Of a DNA stretch of 64,000 bases, positions 50,622 through 60,118 are shown piece after piece (the first letter of the stretch is position 1; every line of letters begins with the position of its first letter). The stretch is taken from positions 1 to 64,000 of the forward strand of contig NZ_JAGHZV010000005.1 of assembly GCF_017745215.1 (NCBI RefSeq), given 5' to 3'. The notes below the pieces were generated by a model. The model saw only the letters and a list, made by a program, of their open reading frames with translations. It was not told the origin of the DNA and searched no databases. Source of the stretch: Sphingomonas sp. GTDB lineage: Bacteria; Pseudomonadota; Alphaproteobacteria; Sphingomonadales; Sphingomonadaceae. A program made the translations under genes and the position numbers.

Positions 50622-51722
50622 TCAACGCGGCGCCGCCAGCCCCTCCGCGTCGAACGGCGCCTTGCCGTCGTGGCGCAGCTGCAGCGCGAGTTCGAGCGCT
50701 TCGACGTCGACTTCGAAGTCGTCGAGCGAGAAGTCCTTGAACCACCCCTGGGTGTACATCGACTTCACGTAATTCGGCTTCTCGCGCCCGCGCACCGCGA
50801 GATAGTTCGCCCCAAGCTGGCACGCCATCACCCGATAGAAATTGGTGACATGCCCCACCGGCAGCAGCTCGATCAGCCCGAGCGCGGCGGGATCGGGGTG
50901 GAACTGGAGCGGCGCAAGCGCGGCGCCGTGGATCGAGACGATCGAGCGTGCCGCGCGAATCGCCGCGATCTGGTCCGCCGGCGAGAGGTCCTCGGGGTAG
51001 ATTCGGCGGTAGCCGTAGCGCTCGAGCAGCGCGAGCACTTCGGCCTCGTTGGCGATCTTGCGCGTGTCCTTGCGCGAGAGGAACAGCCGCTCGGCCGGCT
51101 CGCCCGCGCTGAAGGGCGCGAAGTCGAATCCGTCGAACACAGGGAGGAGACGCGGCCGGAGCGAATAGATCGAGGTCCGCTTGTCGATCTCGAACCGCGC
51201 CGCCCGCGCCCGCACCGGCGCGTCGCTGCGCACCACCTCGAACCCGAAGACTTCGTACATCCGCACGATGTAGCCGGCCATGCCCGCGTGGAGCAGGATG
51301 GTGACCGGCTCCCCTGCCGCGCGGCGCAGGTTGGCCGCGATCAGCAGGTAGCGGTTCATCTGATGCGACCAGTTGGCATAGGGCTCGAAGCGCAGGTCGA
51401 GCACGAGCTTGTCGCCGAGGTCGAGCATGGGCAGCGGCTCGGCGCCGCCCTTGATCGCGCTGACTCGCTTGCGGAGCGCGCGGAGCTTGCCCTTGAGCCC
51501 GCCGGGCTCGCCGCCGAGCGGGCCCGCCGGCGCAGGGCGCGCGATCTCGCTCACCGTCTTGGACGCGAACAGCTTGAGCGTCCCGCCATGGACCTCGCCC
51601 GGCGGCCAGTAGATGAATTCGTGCTGCGCGACGACGCGGTCGGCCAGATGGCTGCGCGGCGTGATCACCCAGCAGCCGCCGTAGCGACAGGGTTCCGATT
51701 CGATCGTCGCGACTAAATCCAC
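50622..51722 (-). CDS. Glycosyltransferase family 61 (DUF563) protein
   Basis: 366 aa from GTG 51722. The GT61 core is clear: LDLRFEPYANWSHQMNRYL, RLFLSRKDTRKIANEAEV, and SIVSIHGAALAPLQFHP (about residues 288-304). Members transfer pentoses or hexoses to glycans or polysaccharides; the acceptor is unknown. It lies on the same strand between clpP and clpX, which are normally neighbours, so it appears inserted there. Confidence 0.88.
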   Translation of the reverse strand: MDLVATIESEPCRYGGCWVITPRSHLADRVVAQHEFIYWPPGEVHGGTLKLFASKTVSEIARPAPAGPLGGEPGGLKGKLRALRKRVSAIKGGAEPLPMLDLGDKLVLDLRFEPYANWSHQMNRYLLIAANLRRAAGEPVTILLHAGMAGYIVRMYEVFGFEVVRSDAPVRARAARFEIDKRTSIYSLRPRLLPVFDGFDFAPFSAGEPAERLFLSRKDTRKIANEAEVLALLERYGYRRIYPEDLSPADQIAAIRAARSIVSIHGAALAPLQFHPDPAALGLIELLPVGHVTNFYRVMACQLGANYLAVRGREKPNYVKSMYTQGWFKDFSLDDFEVDVEALELALQLRHDGKAPFDAEGLAAPR

Positions 51723-51834
51723 TGCGCCCCCCGCTCCGGCCGCCTGGAAATCAGGATGCTGGAAGCGCAGCTATTCCCCACCCGCGGCTCGCGCGCAATG
51801 CGCGAGCCGCCGGCCTGGGGCCGATTCCGCCGGA

Positions 51835-52473
51835 TCAGGCCGCGGCGGCGTCCTCGCTCGGCCGCGGGCGCTTCTCATAGACTTCGTCGACGATGCCGAA
51901 CGCCTTGGCCTCTTCGGCTTCGAAGAAGCTGTCGCGATCCATCGTCGTCTCGATCTTCTCGATCGGCTGGCCGGTGTACTTGGCGTAGAGCGCGTTCATC
52001 CGTGCGCGGATGCGCAGGATTTCCTTCGCCTGGATCTCGATGTCCGAGGCCATGCCCTGCGCGCCGCCCGAGGGCTGGTGCAGCATGATCCGCGCATTGG
52101 TGAGCGCCACGCGCATCCCCGGCTCGCCCGAGGCGAGCAGGAAGCTGCCCATCGACGCCGCCTGGCCGATACAAACCGTGCCCACCTTGGGGCGGATGTA
52201 CTGCATCGTATCGTGGATGCCCATGCCCGCGGTCACCACGCCGCCCGGCGAGTTGATGTACATCCAGATGTCCTTCTTTGGATTCTCCGCCTCCAGGAAC
52301 AGCAGCTGGGCGCAGATCGAGGCGGACATATGATCCTCCACCTGTCCGGTCACGAAGATGATACGCTCCCGCAGCAGGCGCGAGTAGATGTCGTGCTGAT
52401 ATTGGCCGCGGCTCGATTGTTCGATCACCGTGGGAATGATGGCGCTGGTTGCAAGCCTGAAATGATCAATCAT
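51835..52473 (-). CDS. clpP: ATP-dependent Clp protease proteolytic subunit
   Basis: 212-aa serine protease, normal length. Catalytic triad Ser107 (GQAASMGS), His132 (LHQPSGG) and Asp181 (MDRDSF). [13 protein letters not shown] is the oxyanion/handle region. First of the clpP-GT61-clpX series; gaps of 112 and 197 bp suggest clpX may have its own promoter. Confidence 0.97.
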   Translation of the reverse strand: MIDHFRLATSAIIPTVIEQSSRGQYQHDIYSRLLRERIIFVTGQVEDHMSASICAQLLFLEAENPKKDIWMYINSPGGVVTAGMGIHDTMQYIRPKVGTVCIGQAASMGSFLLASGEPGMRVALTNARIMLHQPSGGAQGMASDIEIQAKEILRIRARMNALYAKYTGQPIEKIETTMDRDSFFEAEEAKAFGIVDEVYEKRPRPSEDAAAA

Positions 52474-52511
52474 GGGGAGATTCTTTTCCTATTTTGCCCT
52501 CTCTCGGGGTC

Positions 52512-53594
52512 CTAGATCGCGCCCCCGGAAGATAAGTTCAAGGGCTTCCGCCCGCCGCCGCGCCGCTTGCGCGATTCGAAGCCGAACCACCAGGCGATGC
52601 CCAGCCGCTGGGTGATGCGGAGGAAGATATAGGGCGCCGCGATCCCCACCACCACGCCGAGCAGCAGCGAGAGCTCGCCGTGCACGTGGAGCTTCTTGGC
52701 GACGATGCGGAACACCGCCGCCGCCATCACATGCATGAGGAAGATCGCCATCGACGCTGCCCCCAGCGCCTGGAGGCCGGGCAGCGCCATCACCAGCCGC
52801 GCCACTGCGATCACACCGATCGAGCCCGCGAAGCCCTGCGCGAGCTGGAGTGCCAGCACCGGCGGCGCGGCGGGATTGTCGATCAGCGTGAAGATGGCGA
52901 ACATCGCCCACGCGACCGCAGCCACGATCGCCGCCTTCGCCGGCGCGCTCAGCTGCGCGTCGAGCCGGCCGGCCGTCACCCAATAGCCCAGCGCGAAATA
53001 GGGAAGATGCTTGAGCGACGCCGCGAGGATCCCGCCGACGTTGGTCACCGATTCGAGCACCACGCCCGCCCCCACCAGCACCGGCAGCGTCCAGCGACCG
53101 GGGAGCAGCAGGGTCAGCTGGCAGAGCAGCAGCGCGTAGAGGAACCAGAATTGCGCGAACGGATCCCAGAGGATCGCGACCAGCGTGCCCGGCGTCACCG
53201 GATGGTTCGCCGCGTCGCCCGCCGCCATGCTGATCGAGCCCTGGAGCACCGACCAGAGGAGATAGGGCCAGACGATCGTCAGCCAGCGCGTGCGCAGGAA
53301 CTCGCCCTTGCCCCGCGCGAGGCTGCGCCCGACCACCAGCCCCGAGAGCAGGAAGAACAGCGGCATGTGGAAGGAATAGATCAGCCGGTCCTGCAGCTGC
53401 TCGATCGGCGTCGCCTTGACGATCCCGGCGGAGACCCAGCCGCGCAGCGCATGGCCGTAGACCACCAGGATGATGCCCATCCCGCGCGCGGCGTCGAGCC
53501 AGCCGATCCGCGCCGGCCTTGTCGCGCCGCTTGCGCTCGCGACCACATGATCCTCGGCGATCGCATCCTCGACGACAGTCTGTTCCTCGGCCAC
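52512..53594 (-). CDS. Acyltransferase family 3 membrane protein
   Basis: 360 aa from GTG 53594 (a GTG at 53633 is also possible). About ten membrane helices, with the acyltransferase-3 signature WLDAARGMGIILVVYGHALRG (about residues 33-53) including the catalytic-type His, and LIYSFHMPLFFLLSGLV. These enzymes O-acetylate or acylate polysaccharides and lipids. Located next to GT2 and GT61 genes, consistent with surface glycan modification. Confidence 0.88.
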   Translation of the reverse strand: MAEEQTVVEDAIAEDHVVASASGATRPARIGWLDAARGMGIILVVYGHALRGWVSAGIVKATPIEQLQDRLIYSFHMPLFFLLSGLVVGRSLARGKGEFLRTRWLTIVWPYLLWSVLQGSISMAAGDAANHPVTPGTLVAILWDPFAQFWFLYALLLCQLTLLLPGRWTLPVLVGAGVVLESVTNVGGILAASLKHLPYFALGYWVTAGRLDAQLSAPAKAAIVAAVAWAMFAIFTLIDNPAAPPVLALQLAQGFAGSIGVIAVARLVMALPGLQALGAASMAIFLMHVMAAAVFRIVAKKLHVHGELSLLLGVVVGIAAPYIFLRITQRLGIAWWFGFESRKRRGGGRKPLNLSSGGAI

Positions 53595-53659
53595 GCCACG
53601 CCCTCGCTTCCCCGGTGCGTGGCTGGCTAGCACTGCCGCGGCAGGCTGTGAACCGCCGC

Positions 53660-54610
53660 CTATCGGCGCGTTGTCGCAGAATCGATCGCCGGGCCCGGCT
53701 GGGCGAGATAGGCGAGCCGCCGCATCTCGCGCCGCCCGCGCACCACCGTGTCCAGGATCAACCCGGTGAAATAGTTGAGGAAGGCGAGGATCATCACCCC
53801 GGTCGACAGGATCGCGGTGGGGAAGCGCGGCACCAGCCCGGTGTGGACATAGGTCACCACCAGCGGCACCGCGAGCACCACCGCCGCCCCCGCGAACAGC
53901 GCCGCGAACAGCCCGAAGAACTGGAGCGGCTTCTCGATCCGGTAGAGCGTGAGCATCACGCGCAGGATGCGCTGGCCGTCGCGCCAGGTGTTGAGCTTCG
54001 AATGCGAGCCTTCGAGCCGCGCGAAATAGGGCGTCTCGAGCTCGCCCACCGGCATCTTGAGCTCGAGCGCATGGACGCTGATCTCGGTCTCGATCTCGAA
54101 CCCCGCCGAGAGCGCGGGAAAGCTCTTCACGAAGCGGCGCGAGAAGGCGCGATAGCCCGAGAAGACGTCGGTGAAGGTCCGCCCGAACAGCGCCGCGAGG
54201 AAGCCGGTCATCAGCCGGTTGCCGAGCACATGGCCGCGGCGATAGGCCTCGGCCGCCTCGTGCACGCGGGTGCCGACCACCATGTCGAGCCCGTCGCCCT
54301 GCAACTGAGCCACCATCGCCGGCGCCGATCGCGGGTCGTAGGTCGCGTCGCCGTCGGCCATCACATAGACGTCGGCCTCGACGTCGGCGAACATGCGGCG
54401 GACGACATTGCCCTTGCCCTGCATGCGGACGGTGCGGACGATCGCCCCCGCCTCGCGCGCCACCTCGATCGAGCGGTCGCGGCTGTTGTTGTCGAAGACG
54501 TAGATGTCGGCACCGGGCAGCGCCTCGCGAAAGCCGGCGATCGTCTGCGCGATCGCGGCTTCCTCATTGTAGCAAGGCAGCAAGACCGCAATGCGCGGCG
54601 TCTCTGTCAT
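53660..54610 (-). CDS. Glycosyltransferase family 2, DPM1-like, with C-terminal membrane helices
   Basis: 316 aa. GT-A fold: AVLLPCYNEEAAIAQTI, DNNSRDRS, and the metal-binding DGDATYDP (about residues 87-94). Two C-terminal membrane helices (about 228-250 and 265-285). Similar proteins transfer a sugar from a nucleotide donor to polyprenyl phosphate. Same strand as the acyltransferase (65-bp gap). Confidence 0.9.
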   Translation of the reverse strand: MTETPRIAVLLPCYNEEAAIAQTIAGFREALPGADIYVFDNNSRDRSIEVAREAGAIVRTVRMQGKGNVVRRMFADVEADVYVMADGDATYDPRSAPAMVAQLQGDGLDMVVGTRVHEAAEAYRRGHVLGNRLMTGFLAALFGRTFTDVFSGYRAFSRRFVKSFPALSAGFEIETEISVHALELKMPVGELETPYFARLEGSHSKLNTWRDGQRILRVMLTLYRIEKPLQFFGLFAALFAGAAVVLAVPLVVTYVHTGLVPRFPTAILSTGVMILAFLNYFTGLILDTVVRGRREMRRLAYLAQPGPAIDSATTRR

Positions 54611-54743
54611 GGCTGGATCACGCCCTTCCGTCTCCACCCCTCTTCCACAGGGAGAGAGGGAAGGAAAGGCCTAGGTTGGTTCGACATTCGAGACCGTGCG
54701 GGCCGGAGGGTGAGCGCAGAAGGCCATCCACGCACACCGAAAC

Positions 54744-54771
54744 CGTCATCCCGGCTTTCGCCGGGATGACG
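54744..54771. repeat. Minimal 28-bp palindrome of the repeat family
   Basis: Only the two outer 12-nt arms (CGTCATCCCGGC and GCCGGGATGACG) with a TTTC loop, between the GT2 start and the dihydroorotase stop. It represents the core hairpin without the internal linker. Confidence 0.9.
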
Positions 54772-54794
54772 GTTGGTATTGTTGGGTGGGGGGA

Positions 54795-56003
54795 TCAGCC
54801 GATCTCCGCCGCGCCCTTCCACACGCGCAGCACCTTGCCCTGCACCGGCAGCCCGTCGAACGGCGTATTCCCCCAGCGCGCGGCCATCTTCATCGCGTCG
54901 ATCCGCCACGGCGCGTTCGGATCGATGAGGATCAGGTCCGCCGCCAGCCCCGGCGCGAGCGAGCCCGCATCCACCCCCAGGATCCGCGCCGGATTGCGCG
55001 CGACGAGGTCGAACAGCCGGGCGGTGTCGATCGTGCCGTTGTGCACCAGGCTCATCCCCAGCGCGAACAGCGTCTCGGCGCCGGACATGCCAGGCTCGGC
55101 ATCGGCGAAGGGGAGGCGCTTCTCCTCGGGCCCGCGCGGGTCGTGGCCCGAGGCGAGCACGTCGATCGTCCCGTCCGCCAGCGCCGCGAGCGCGGCCTTG
55201 CGGTCCTCCTCGCTGCGCAGCGGCGGCGAGAGCAGCGCATAGGTGCGGAAGTCCGACATCGCGATCTCGGAGAGCAGCAGGTGCGCGGGCGTGATCCCGC
55301 AGGTCACCGGCACCCCGCGCGCCTTGGCCCGGCGGATGTGCTCGAACCCCGCCGCGGTCGTCACCTGGCGGAAGTGGATGCGCGCGCCGGTATCCTCGGC
55401 GAGGCTGAGGTCGCGCTGGATCGCGAGCGACTCGGCGATCGACGGCGCCGAGGGCAGGCCGAGCCGCATCGCGGTCTCGCCGTCGGTCGCGACCGCGTCG
55501 CCCGCCAGCCCGCCGTCCTCGGCGTGCGCCACCACCACCAGCCCGCAGTCGCGCGCATAGGCGAGCACCTTCCGCATCACCCCCGAATCGGCGATCCAGC
55601 GCCGCCCGGTGGCGACCGCCTTGGCGCCGGCATTGGCGTTGATCGCCATCTCGGCGAGTTCGGCGCCTTCGAGCGCGCGCGTCGCGGCGGCGAGCGGGTG
55701 GACCCAGAGTTTGGGCTTGCCCATCAGCGCCGCCCTTCGGACGATACCGGGATCGTCGAGCACCGGCGACTGGTCGGGCATCAGCCCGACGCGCACCACC
55801 CCGCCCGCGCGGCAGGCGCGCTGGTCGACCGCGAAGACGCCGAGATCGATGATCCCGGGCGCGAGCAGCTTGCCGCCGCAGTCGATAATCTCATCAGCAT
55901 CGGCGGGCGGCGCGCCGTCGCCGATGTGCGCGATCACGTCGCCTTCGGTGACGAGGGTGCCGTGCGCGAACCCGGCGGCGAAATTGACCCAGGCGCGCTT
56001 CAT
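54795..56003 (-). CDS. Dihydroorotase homologue lacking metal ligands (PyrC'-like)
   Basis: 402 aa, amidohydrolase fold. The conserved metal-binding HxH (normally DxHVHLREPG) is replaced by [13 protein letters not shown] (residues 49-61), and the TDHAPH region by [10 protein letters not shown]. The remaining core ([23 protein letters not shown]) aligns with class I dihydroorotases. It overlaps pyrB by 4 nt (ATGA). In Pseudomonas-type organisms an inactive PyrC' forms a required complex with PyrB; that role is the best inference. An active dihydroorotase should be encoded elsewhere. Confidence 0.87.
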   Translation of the reverse strand: MKRAWVNFAAGFAHGTLVTEGDVIAHIGDGAPPADADEIIDCGGKLLAPGIIDLGVFAVDQRACRAGGVVRVGLMPDQSPVLDDPGIVRRAALMGKPKLWVHPLAAATRALEGAELAEMAINANAGAKAVATGRRWIADSGVMRKVLAYARDCGLVVVAHAEDGGLAGDAVATDGETAMRLGLPSAPSIAESLAIQRDLSLAEDTGARIHFRQVTTAAGFEHIRRAKARGVPVTCGITPAHLLLSEIAMSDFRTYALLSPPLRSEEDRKAALAALADGTIDVLASGHDPRGPEEKRLPFADAEPGMSGAETLFALGMSLVHNGTIDTARLFDLVARNPARILGVDAGSLAPGLAADLILIDPNAPWRIDAMKMAARWGNTPFDGLPVQGKVLRVWKGAAEIG

Positions 56004-56992
56004 TCGACCCAACCTTCGATGCAGCGCTCGCGGCGCGTGAGCACGTCCAGGCACGCCATGCGCACCGCGACGCCGAGTTCGACCTGCTCGGTGATCGTCG
56101 AGCGATCGGGATCGTCGGCGACGCTCGAGTCGATCTCGATCCCGCGGTTCATCGGGCCCGGGTGCATCACGATCGCGTCCGCCTTGGCGCGCGCCAGCCG
56201 CTCGGGGGTGAGGCCGTAGCGCAGCCGATATTCGCGGGTGGAGGGGATATACTGCCCCGCCATCCGCTCGTTCTGGAGGCGGAGCATCATCACGACATCG
56301 GCGCCCTCCAGCGCTTCGTCGAAGTCGGCGAAGGCCGTGACGCCCATCCGGTCGATCGCCGCGGGCATCAGCGTCGCGGGGGCGACGACGCGGACCTCGG
56401 CGGCGAGCGCGGTCAGCGCCAGCATGTTCGAGCGCGCGACCCGGCTGTGGAGGATGTCGCCGCAGATCACGACGCGCTGGCCGGCGATGCTGCCGCGGCG
56501 CCGGCGGATGGTGAGCGCGTCGAGCAGCGCCTGGGTGGGGTGCTCGTGCCAGCCGTCGCCGGCATTGAGCACGGGGCAATCGACCTTGTCGGCGATCAGC
56601 TGCACCGCGCCCGAGCTCATGTGGCGGATCACGATCACGTCGGCGCGCATCGCGTTGAGCGTGACGGCGGTGTCGATCAGCGTCTCGCCCTTCTTCACGC
56701 TCGATTGCGCCGCGTGCATGTTGACCACGTCGGCGCCGAGGCGCTTGCCTGCGATCTCGAAGCTCAGCAGCGTGCGGGTGGAATTCTCGAAGAAGGCGTT
56801 GATCTGGGTGATGCCTTCCAGCCGCCGGTCGCTCTTGGCGCGGGTGCGGTTGGCGCCGATCCATTGCTCCGCTTCGTCGAGCAGGAACATGATCTCGTGC
56901 GGCTGGAGCCCCGCGATCCCGGTGAGGTGCCGGTGCGGGAACAGGACGCTGCCCGAAAGCTGGGCAGCGGGGCGGTGATCGGAGGCTGGCAT
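56000..56992 (-). CDS. pyrB: Aspartate carbamoyltransferase catalytic subunit
   Basis: 330 aa. Carbamoyl phosphate + L-aspartate to N-carbamoylaspartate, first committed step of pyrimidine synthesis. Carbamoyl-phosphate site [21 protein letters not shown], and the aspartate-site [11 protein letters not shown] are intact. First gene of the pyrB-pyrC' operon. Confidence 0.97.
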   Translation of the reverse strand: MPASDHRPAAQLSGSVLFPHRHLTGIAGLQPHEIMFLLDEAEQWIGANRTRAKSDRRLEGITQINAFFENSTRTLLSFEIAGKRLGADVVNMHAAQSSVKKGETLIDTAVTLNAMRADVIVIRHMSSGAVQLIADKVDCPVLNAGDGWHEHPTQALLDALTIRRRRGSIAGQRVVICGDILHSRVARSNMLALTALAAEVRVVAPATLMPAAIDRMGVTAFADFDEALEGADVVMMLRLQNERMAGQYIPSTREYRLRYGLTPERLARAKADAIVMHPGPMNRGIEIDSSVADDPDRSTITEQVELGVAVRMACLDVLTRRERCIEGWVE

Positions 56993-57061
56993 TAAAGGCG
57001 CCGGTTAGCCCGGCTCGGGCGGGGGCGCAAGGCGTTGGGCGGTCCATAGCCCCCATAGGAC

Positions 57062-57143
57062 CGTCACCCCGGCGAAAGCCGGGGCCCAGGGCCAGGCAGG
57101 ACATCGCTCGCGGCCCAGGGTCCCGGCTTTCGCCGGGATGACG
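57062..57143. repeat. Palindromic repeat upstream of pyrB
   Basis: Full-length copy with a few substitutions in the left arm (CACCCC, GGGGCCC). It lies in the 293-bp gap between the divergent pyrB and PEP-CTERM genes, so here it is not in a terminator position. Confidence 0.9.
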
Positions 57144-57285
57144 ATTGGTGGGGTGGGCCGGGGGAATCGTCCCGCTCCTGGACCGCACCCGCGCACCGCC
57201 TCCTCGAATTCGAGGATACCGCGAGCAGCACCCCGCAACCTATTGAAGCGGCACAGGTCGTGTTGGTTAATCGGGGAGGCGTCCC

Positions 57286-57996
57286 ATGTTTAAACGAACG
57301 ATGTTCGCACTCGCCGCGATGGCCGGTGCGCTGTTTGCGTCCGTGCCCGCCGCGGCAACGGATTTCCTGCAGAGCTACACCATCACCACCGTGGTCGATC
57401 TCGATCATATCGTGACCTACAATCAATATGCCCTCGGTGGCGGCACGACCAACAGCTTCCACGTCGGCGCGCCGGGCGGGACGATCATCGATCCCTTCCC
57501 GAAGAGCTCGCTCAACCCGCCGATCTGGACCTATTTCCTCGGCGTCACGACGCTCTCGTCGGTCGACCATCTCGTCGTGGCGTTCAACGACGCCTTCGCC
57601 GCGAGCCTGCTGAGCGCGGGCGACGATTTCGGCGTGAGCTTCGCCGGCTATGACGAGGCTTCGCTGATCGCCGCGCTCGTGCTGCTCGACACGCCCGACC
57701 TGCCGACCAGCGACCCGGGCTATGCCGCGCAGATGGCGGCGAAGGATGCGGCGAGCGACCTCATCTTCAACTTCTCCGACCAGGTCGCGCTCGACGGCGG
57801 GCTGACCAGCGCGAACGGCGGCAGCTTCACGCTGCTCTCCTTCTCGACCCCGTCGAACGTCGGCAGCGGCAATGCGCTGCTGGTGTCGAATGCGGTGCCC
57901 GAGCCCGCGACCTGGTTGATGCTGATTGGCGGTTTTGGTGCGGTGGGCTTCGCGCTGCGCCGCCGCCAGCGTCTGGCCCCGGCGTTTGCGACCTGA
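57286..57996 (+). CDS. PEP-CTERM sorting domain protein
   Basis: 236 aa exported protein. Signal peptide (FALAAMAGALFASVPAAA). C-terminal tripartite sorting signal: VPEPATW, a hydrophobic helix (LMLIGGFGAVGFAL) and an Arg cluster (RRRQR). This is the substrate signal of exosortase, and the variant is the sphingomonad PEPxxW-GFG type. The body is Thr/Asp/Gly-rich with no known domain. It ties to the XrtA cluster at 0-11 kb, although exosortase itself lies outside the window. Confidence 0.92.
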   Translation: MFKRTMFALAAMAGALFASVPAAATDFLQSYTITTVVDLDHIVTYNQYALGGGTTNSFHVGAPGGTIIDPFPKSSLNPPIWTYFLGVTTLSSVDHLVVAFNDAFAASLLSAGDDFGVSFAGYDEASLIAALVLLDTPDLPTSDPGYAAQMAAKDAASDLIFNFSDQVALDGGLTSANGGSFTLLSFSTPSNVGSGNALLVSNAVPEPATWLMLIGGFGAVGFALRRRQRLAPAFAT

Positions 57997-58023
57997 GCCG
58001 GGGTAAGGGCGACTCGCCGGCGG

Positions 58024-58761
58024 TCAGCTCAGGCTGCCGCCGGCGAGCAGACGTGCCACCGCGTGCGCGCGATTGACCGCGCCGAGCTTGCGCCGGGCAT
58101 TATCGACATGGCTGCGCGCCGTGGTCTGCGAGATGCCGAGGATCGTCGCGATCTCCCAATCGGTCTTGCCCTGGGCGACAAAGGCCAGCGCATCGCGCTC
58201 GCGTGGCGTGAGCGGTGCGGCGATCGGCGGTTCGGGATCCTCGTCGATCTCGAAGGTGAGCAGCTTCTCGACGAGCATCATCCCCGCGGTCTGGATCGCC
58301 GCGGCCTCGGCCTCGCCGAAATCGCGCCGGTCGAATCCCAGATGCAGCGAACCGGTGCTGCGCCCCGGGCCATAGGCCGAGGCGCAGAGCACTTCGGCCA
58401 TGCCCGCCTCGCTCATCGCGTCCCAATAGGCGCCGTAGCGCTTGTCATGGTGCGGGGCGAAGTCGCCGAAGCGATAGCGGGTGCGGCCTTCCTCGACCGC
58501 GCGGAGCGTGGGGACCTGCTGGAAGCAGATATAGTTGAACGCCTCGCTCCCCTCCCAGCCCGGCCGCGCGATCCGCTCGACGAAGCCACCGGCGGCCCAA
58601 TGCGTCCGCGGCGTGAGCGGGGTGCGCGGGCGGCGATAGAGCCGGGTCTGGAGATAGGTGGCGCCGATCGGCTCGACCGAAGCGAAATAGGCGCGGCTCG
58701 CGGCCTGGGGCGTGGGCGCGGCGAGCACCGGCTCCGCATAGGCCAGCAGGACGTCGAGCAT
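58024..58761 (-). CDS. LuxR-family regulator with divergent ligand domain
   Basis: 245 aa. C-terminal LuxR helix-turn-helix: LTPRERDALAFVAQGKTDWE and IATILGISQTTARSHVDNAR (about residues 184-225). The N-terminal 170 residues look like an autoinducer-binding domain, but the conserved AHL pocket aromatics and Asp-Pro (WxxxYxxxxxYxxxDP) are not evident. No luxI nearby: an orphan regulator. SD GGGGGAGG lies 5-8 nt before the start. Confidence 0.87.
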   Translation of the reverse strand: MLDVLLAYAEPVLAAPTPQAASRAYFASVEPIGATYLQTRLYRRPRTPLTPRTHWAAGGFVERIARPGWEGSEAFNYICFQQVPTLRAVEEGRTRYRFGDFAPHHDKRYGAYWDAMSEAGMAEVLCASAYGPGRSTGSLHLGFDRRDFGEAEAAAIQTAGMMLVEKLLTFEIDEDPEPPIAAPLTPRERDALAFVAQGKTDWEIATILGISQTTARSHVDNARRKLGAVNRAHAVARLLAGGSLS

Positions 58762-58813
58762 CGAGTCGCCTCCCCCTTTCCGGAGGGCAGGGTCGGATCG
58801 CGTGGCCTTGGAG

Positions 58814-59485
58814 TCAACTGCCCCGGCGCTGGCGGGCGTGGCGCGCCGCGGCTTCGAGCAGCGCGTCGAGGTCCTCGCGCGCGACGTCGAAGGTCTCGCC
58901 CAGCTCGGCGAGCGCGGCGTCGATGTCCTCGGCGGTGAGCGGGTCCTGCGGCGGCGCCACCGGGCGGTGCGGATAGCTGTGGCCCGAAACCAGGCGGTGG
59001 AAGGCGAGCCCGCTCAGCACGAGCAGCAGCGCATTGGTGCCGACCGGCGCGAGGATGAACACCCACCCCGCGGCCTTGGCGCCCGCGCCCGCGACCACCG
59101 GCACCAGCGCATAGCCGCCGCCCGGCGGATGGAGGCAGCGCAGCGCCGACATCGCGACGATCGCGAGCCCGACCGCCAGCCCCGCGGCGAGCGGGGTGGC
59201 GCCGAGGAGGTGGACCATCAACGCGCCGCTCGCAGTCGAGGTCATCGCGCCGCCGATCACCGGCCAGGGCGCCGACATCGGGCTGGCCGGCACCGCGAAC
59301 AGCAGCACCGCCGAGGCGCCGAGCGGGGCTGCGACGAACAGCAGCATGCCGGGCTCGACGTGGAAGGCGGCGATCCAGCAGGTCAGCCCGATCCCGAGCG
59401 CGCCGCCGAGCGCAGCGACCAGCCGGTCGCGCGAGCGGGCGCCGGCGAGGAGCGGGGCGAACCAGGCGACCTTGTGGCCGGTCAT
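58814..59485 (-). CDS. HPP family membrane protein
   Basis: 223 aa. The HPP motif is visible as [14 protein letters not shown] (about residues 121-134), within five or so membrane helices. HPP-family proteins include nitrite transporters in cyanobacteria and chloroplasts; the function in proteobacteria is not established. It overlaps the ruvX stop by 4 nt. Confidence 0.87.
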   Translation of the reverse strand: MTGHKVAWFAPLLAGARSRDRLVAALGGALGIGLTCWIAAFHVEPGMLLFVAAPLGASAVLLFAVPASPMSAPWPVIGGAMTSTASGALMVHLLGATPLAAGLAVGLAIVAMSALRCLHPPGGGYALVPVVAGAGAKAAGWVFILAPVGTNALLLVLSGLAFHRLVSGHSYPHRPVAPPQDPLTAEDIDAALAELGETFDVAREDLDALLEAAARHARQRRGS

Positions 59486-59943
59486 GCGCTCACCAGCCCG
59501 TCGATCGCGCCCTGGAGAATGTGCGCGGCGGCGGCCTTGTCGATCAGCTCGGCGCGACGCGCGCGGCTGAAGTCCTGCTCGATCAGCGTCCGCTCGACCG
59601 CGACGGTGGACCAGCGCTCGTCCCAGAGGAGGATCGGCAGCCCCATGTCCTCGACGTTGCGCGCGAAGGCGCGCGTGGATTGGGTGCGGGGGGAATCGGT
59701 GCCGTCGAGGTTGAGGGGCAAGCCGATGACGAGCCCTTTCACTTGCTGCTGCGCGATCAGCTCGGCGAGCGCGGCCTTGTCCTTGCCGAACTTGGTGCGG
59801 CGGACGAGCGTCGCGGGCGTGGCGAAGCTCCAGCCGGCGTCGCAGAGCGCGGTGCCGATCGTCTTGGTGCCGACGTCGAGCCCGAGCAGCCGTCCCCCTT
59901 CGGGGAGCGCGGCGCGGAAGTCGGCGGGGGTGAGGGTGATCAT
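59482..59943 (-). CDS. ruvX: Putative pre-16S rRNA nuclease / Holliday junction resolvase-like protein
   Basis: 153 aa YqgF/RuvX family. RNase H-like motif [15 protein letters not shown] (first Asp), [14 protein letters not shown], and [12 protein letters not shown] (acidic pair). The start ATG 59943 gives the usual length; upstream in-frame starts run back into the palindromic repeat. Members process the 16S rRNA 5' end in E. coli. Confidence 0.93.
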   Translation of the reverse strand: MITLTPADFRAALPEGGRLLGLDVGTKTIGTALCDAGWSFATPATLVRRTKFGKDKAALAELIAQQQVKGLVIGLPLNLDGTDSPRTQSTRAFARNVEDMGLPILLWDERWSTVAVERTLIEQDFSRARRAELIDKAAAAHILQGAIDGLVSA

Positions 59944-59964
59944 CCGCGCCCCCATAACCCCAAC

Positions 59965-60046
59965 CGTCATCCCGGCGAAAGCCGGGACCCAGGGTTGCAG
60001 AGGACGTCGCTCGCGGCCCTGGGTCCCGGCTTTCGCCGGGATGACG
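59965..60046. repeat. Palindromic repeat between tig and ruvX
   Basis: Full copy 72 nt after the tig stop and just before the ruvX start. Confidence 0.93.
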
Positions 60047-60118
60047 ATTCAAGGTTGGACGCAAGGCGTGGCATGCCTGCCCTGCCCATTGCGGGGAGGG
60101 TCGAGTATCGCGACGGCC

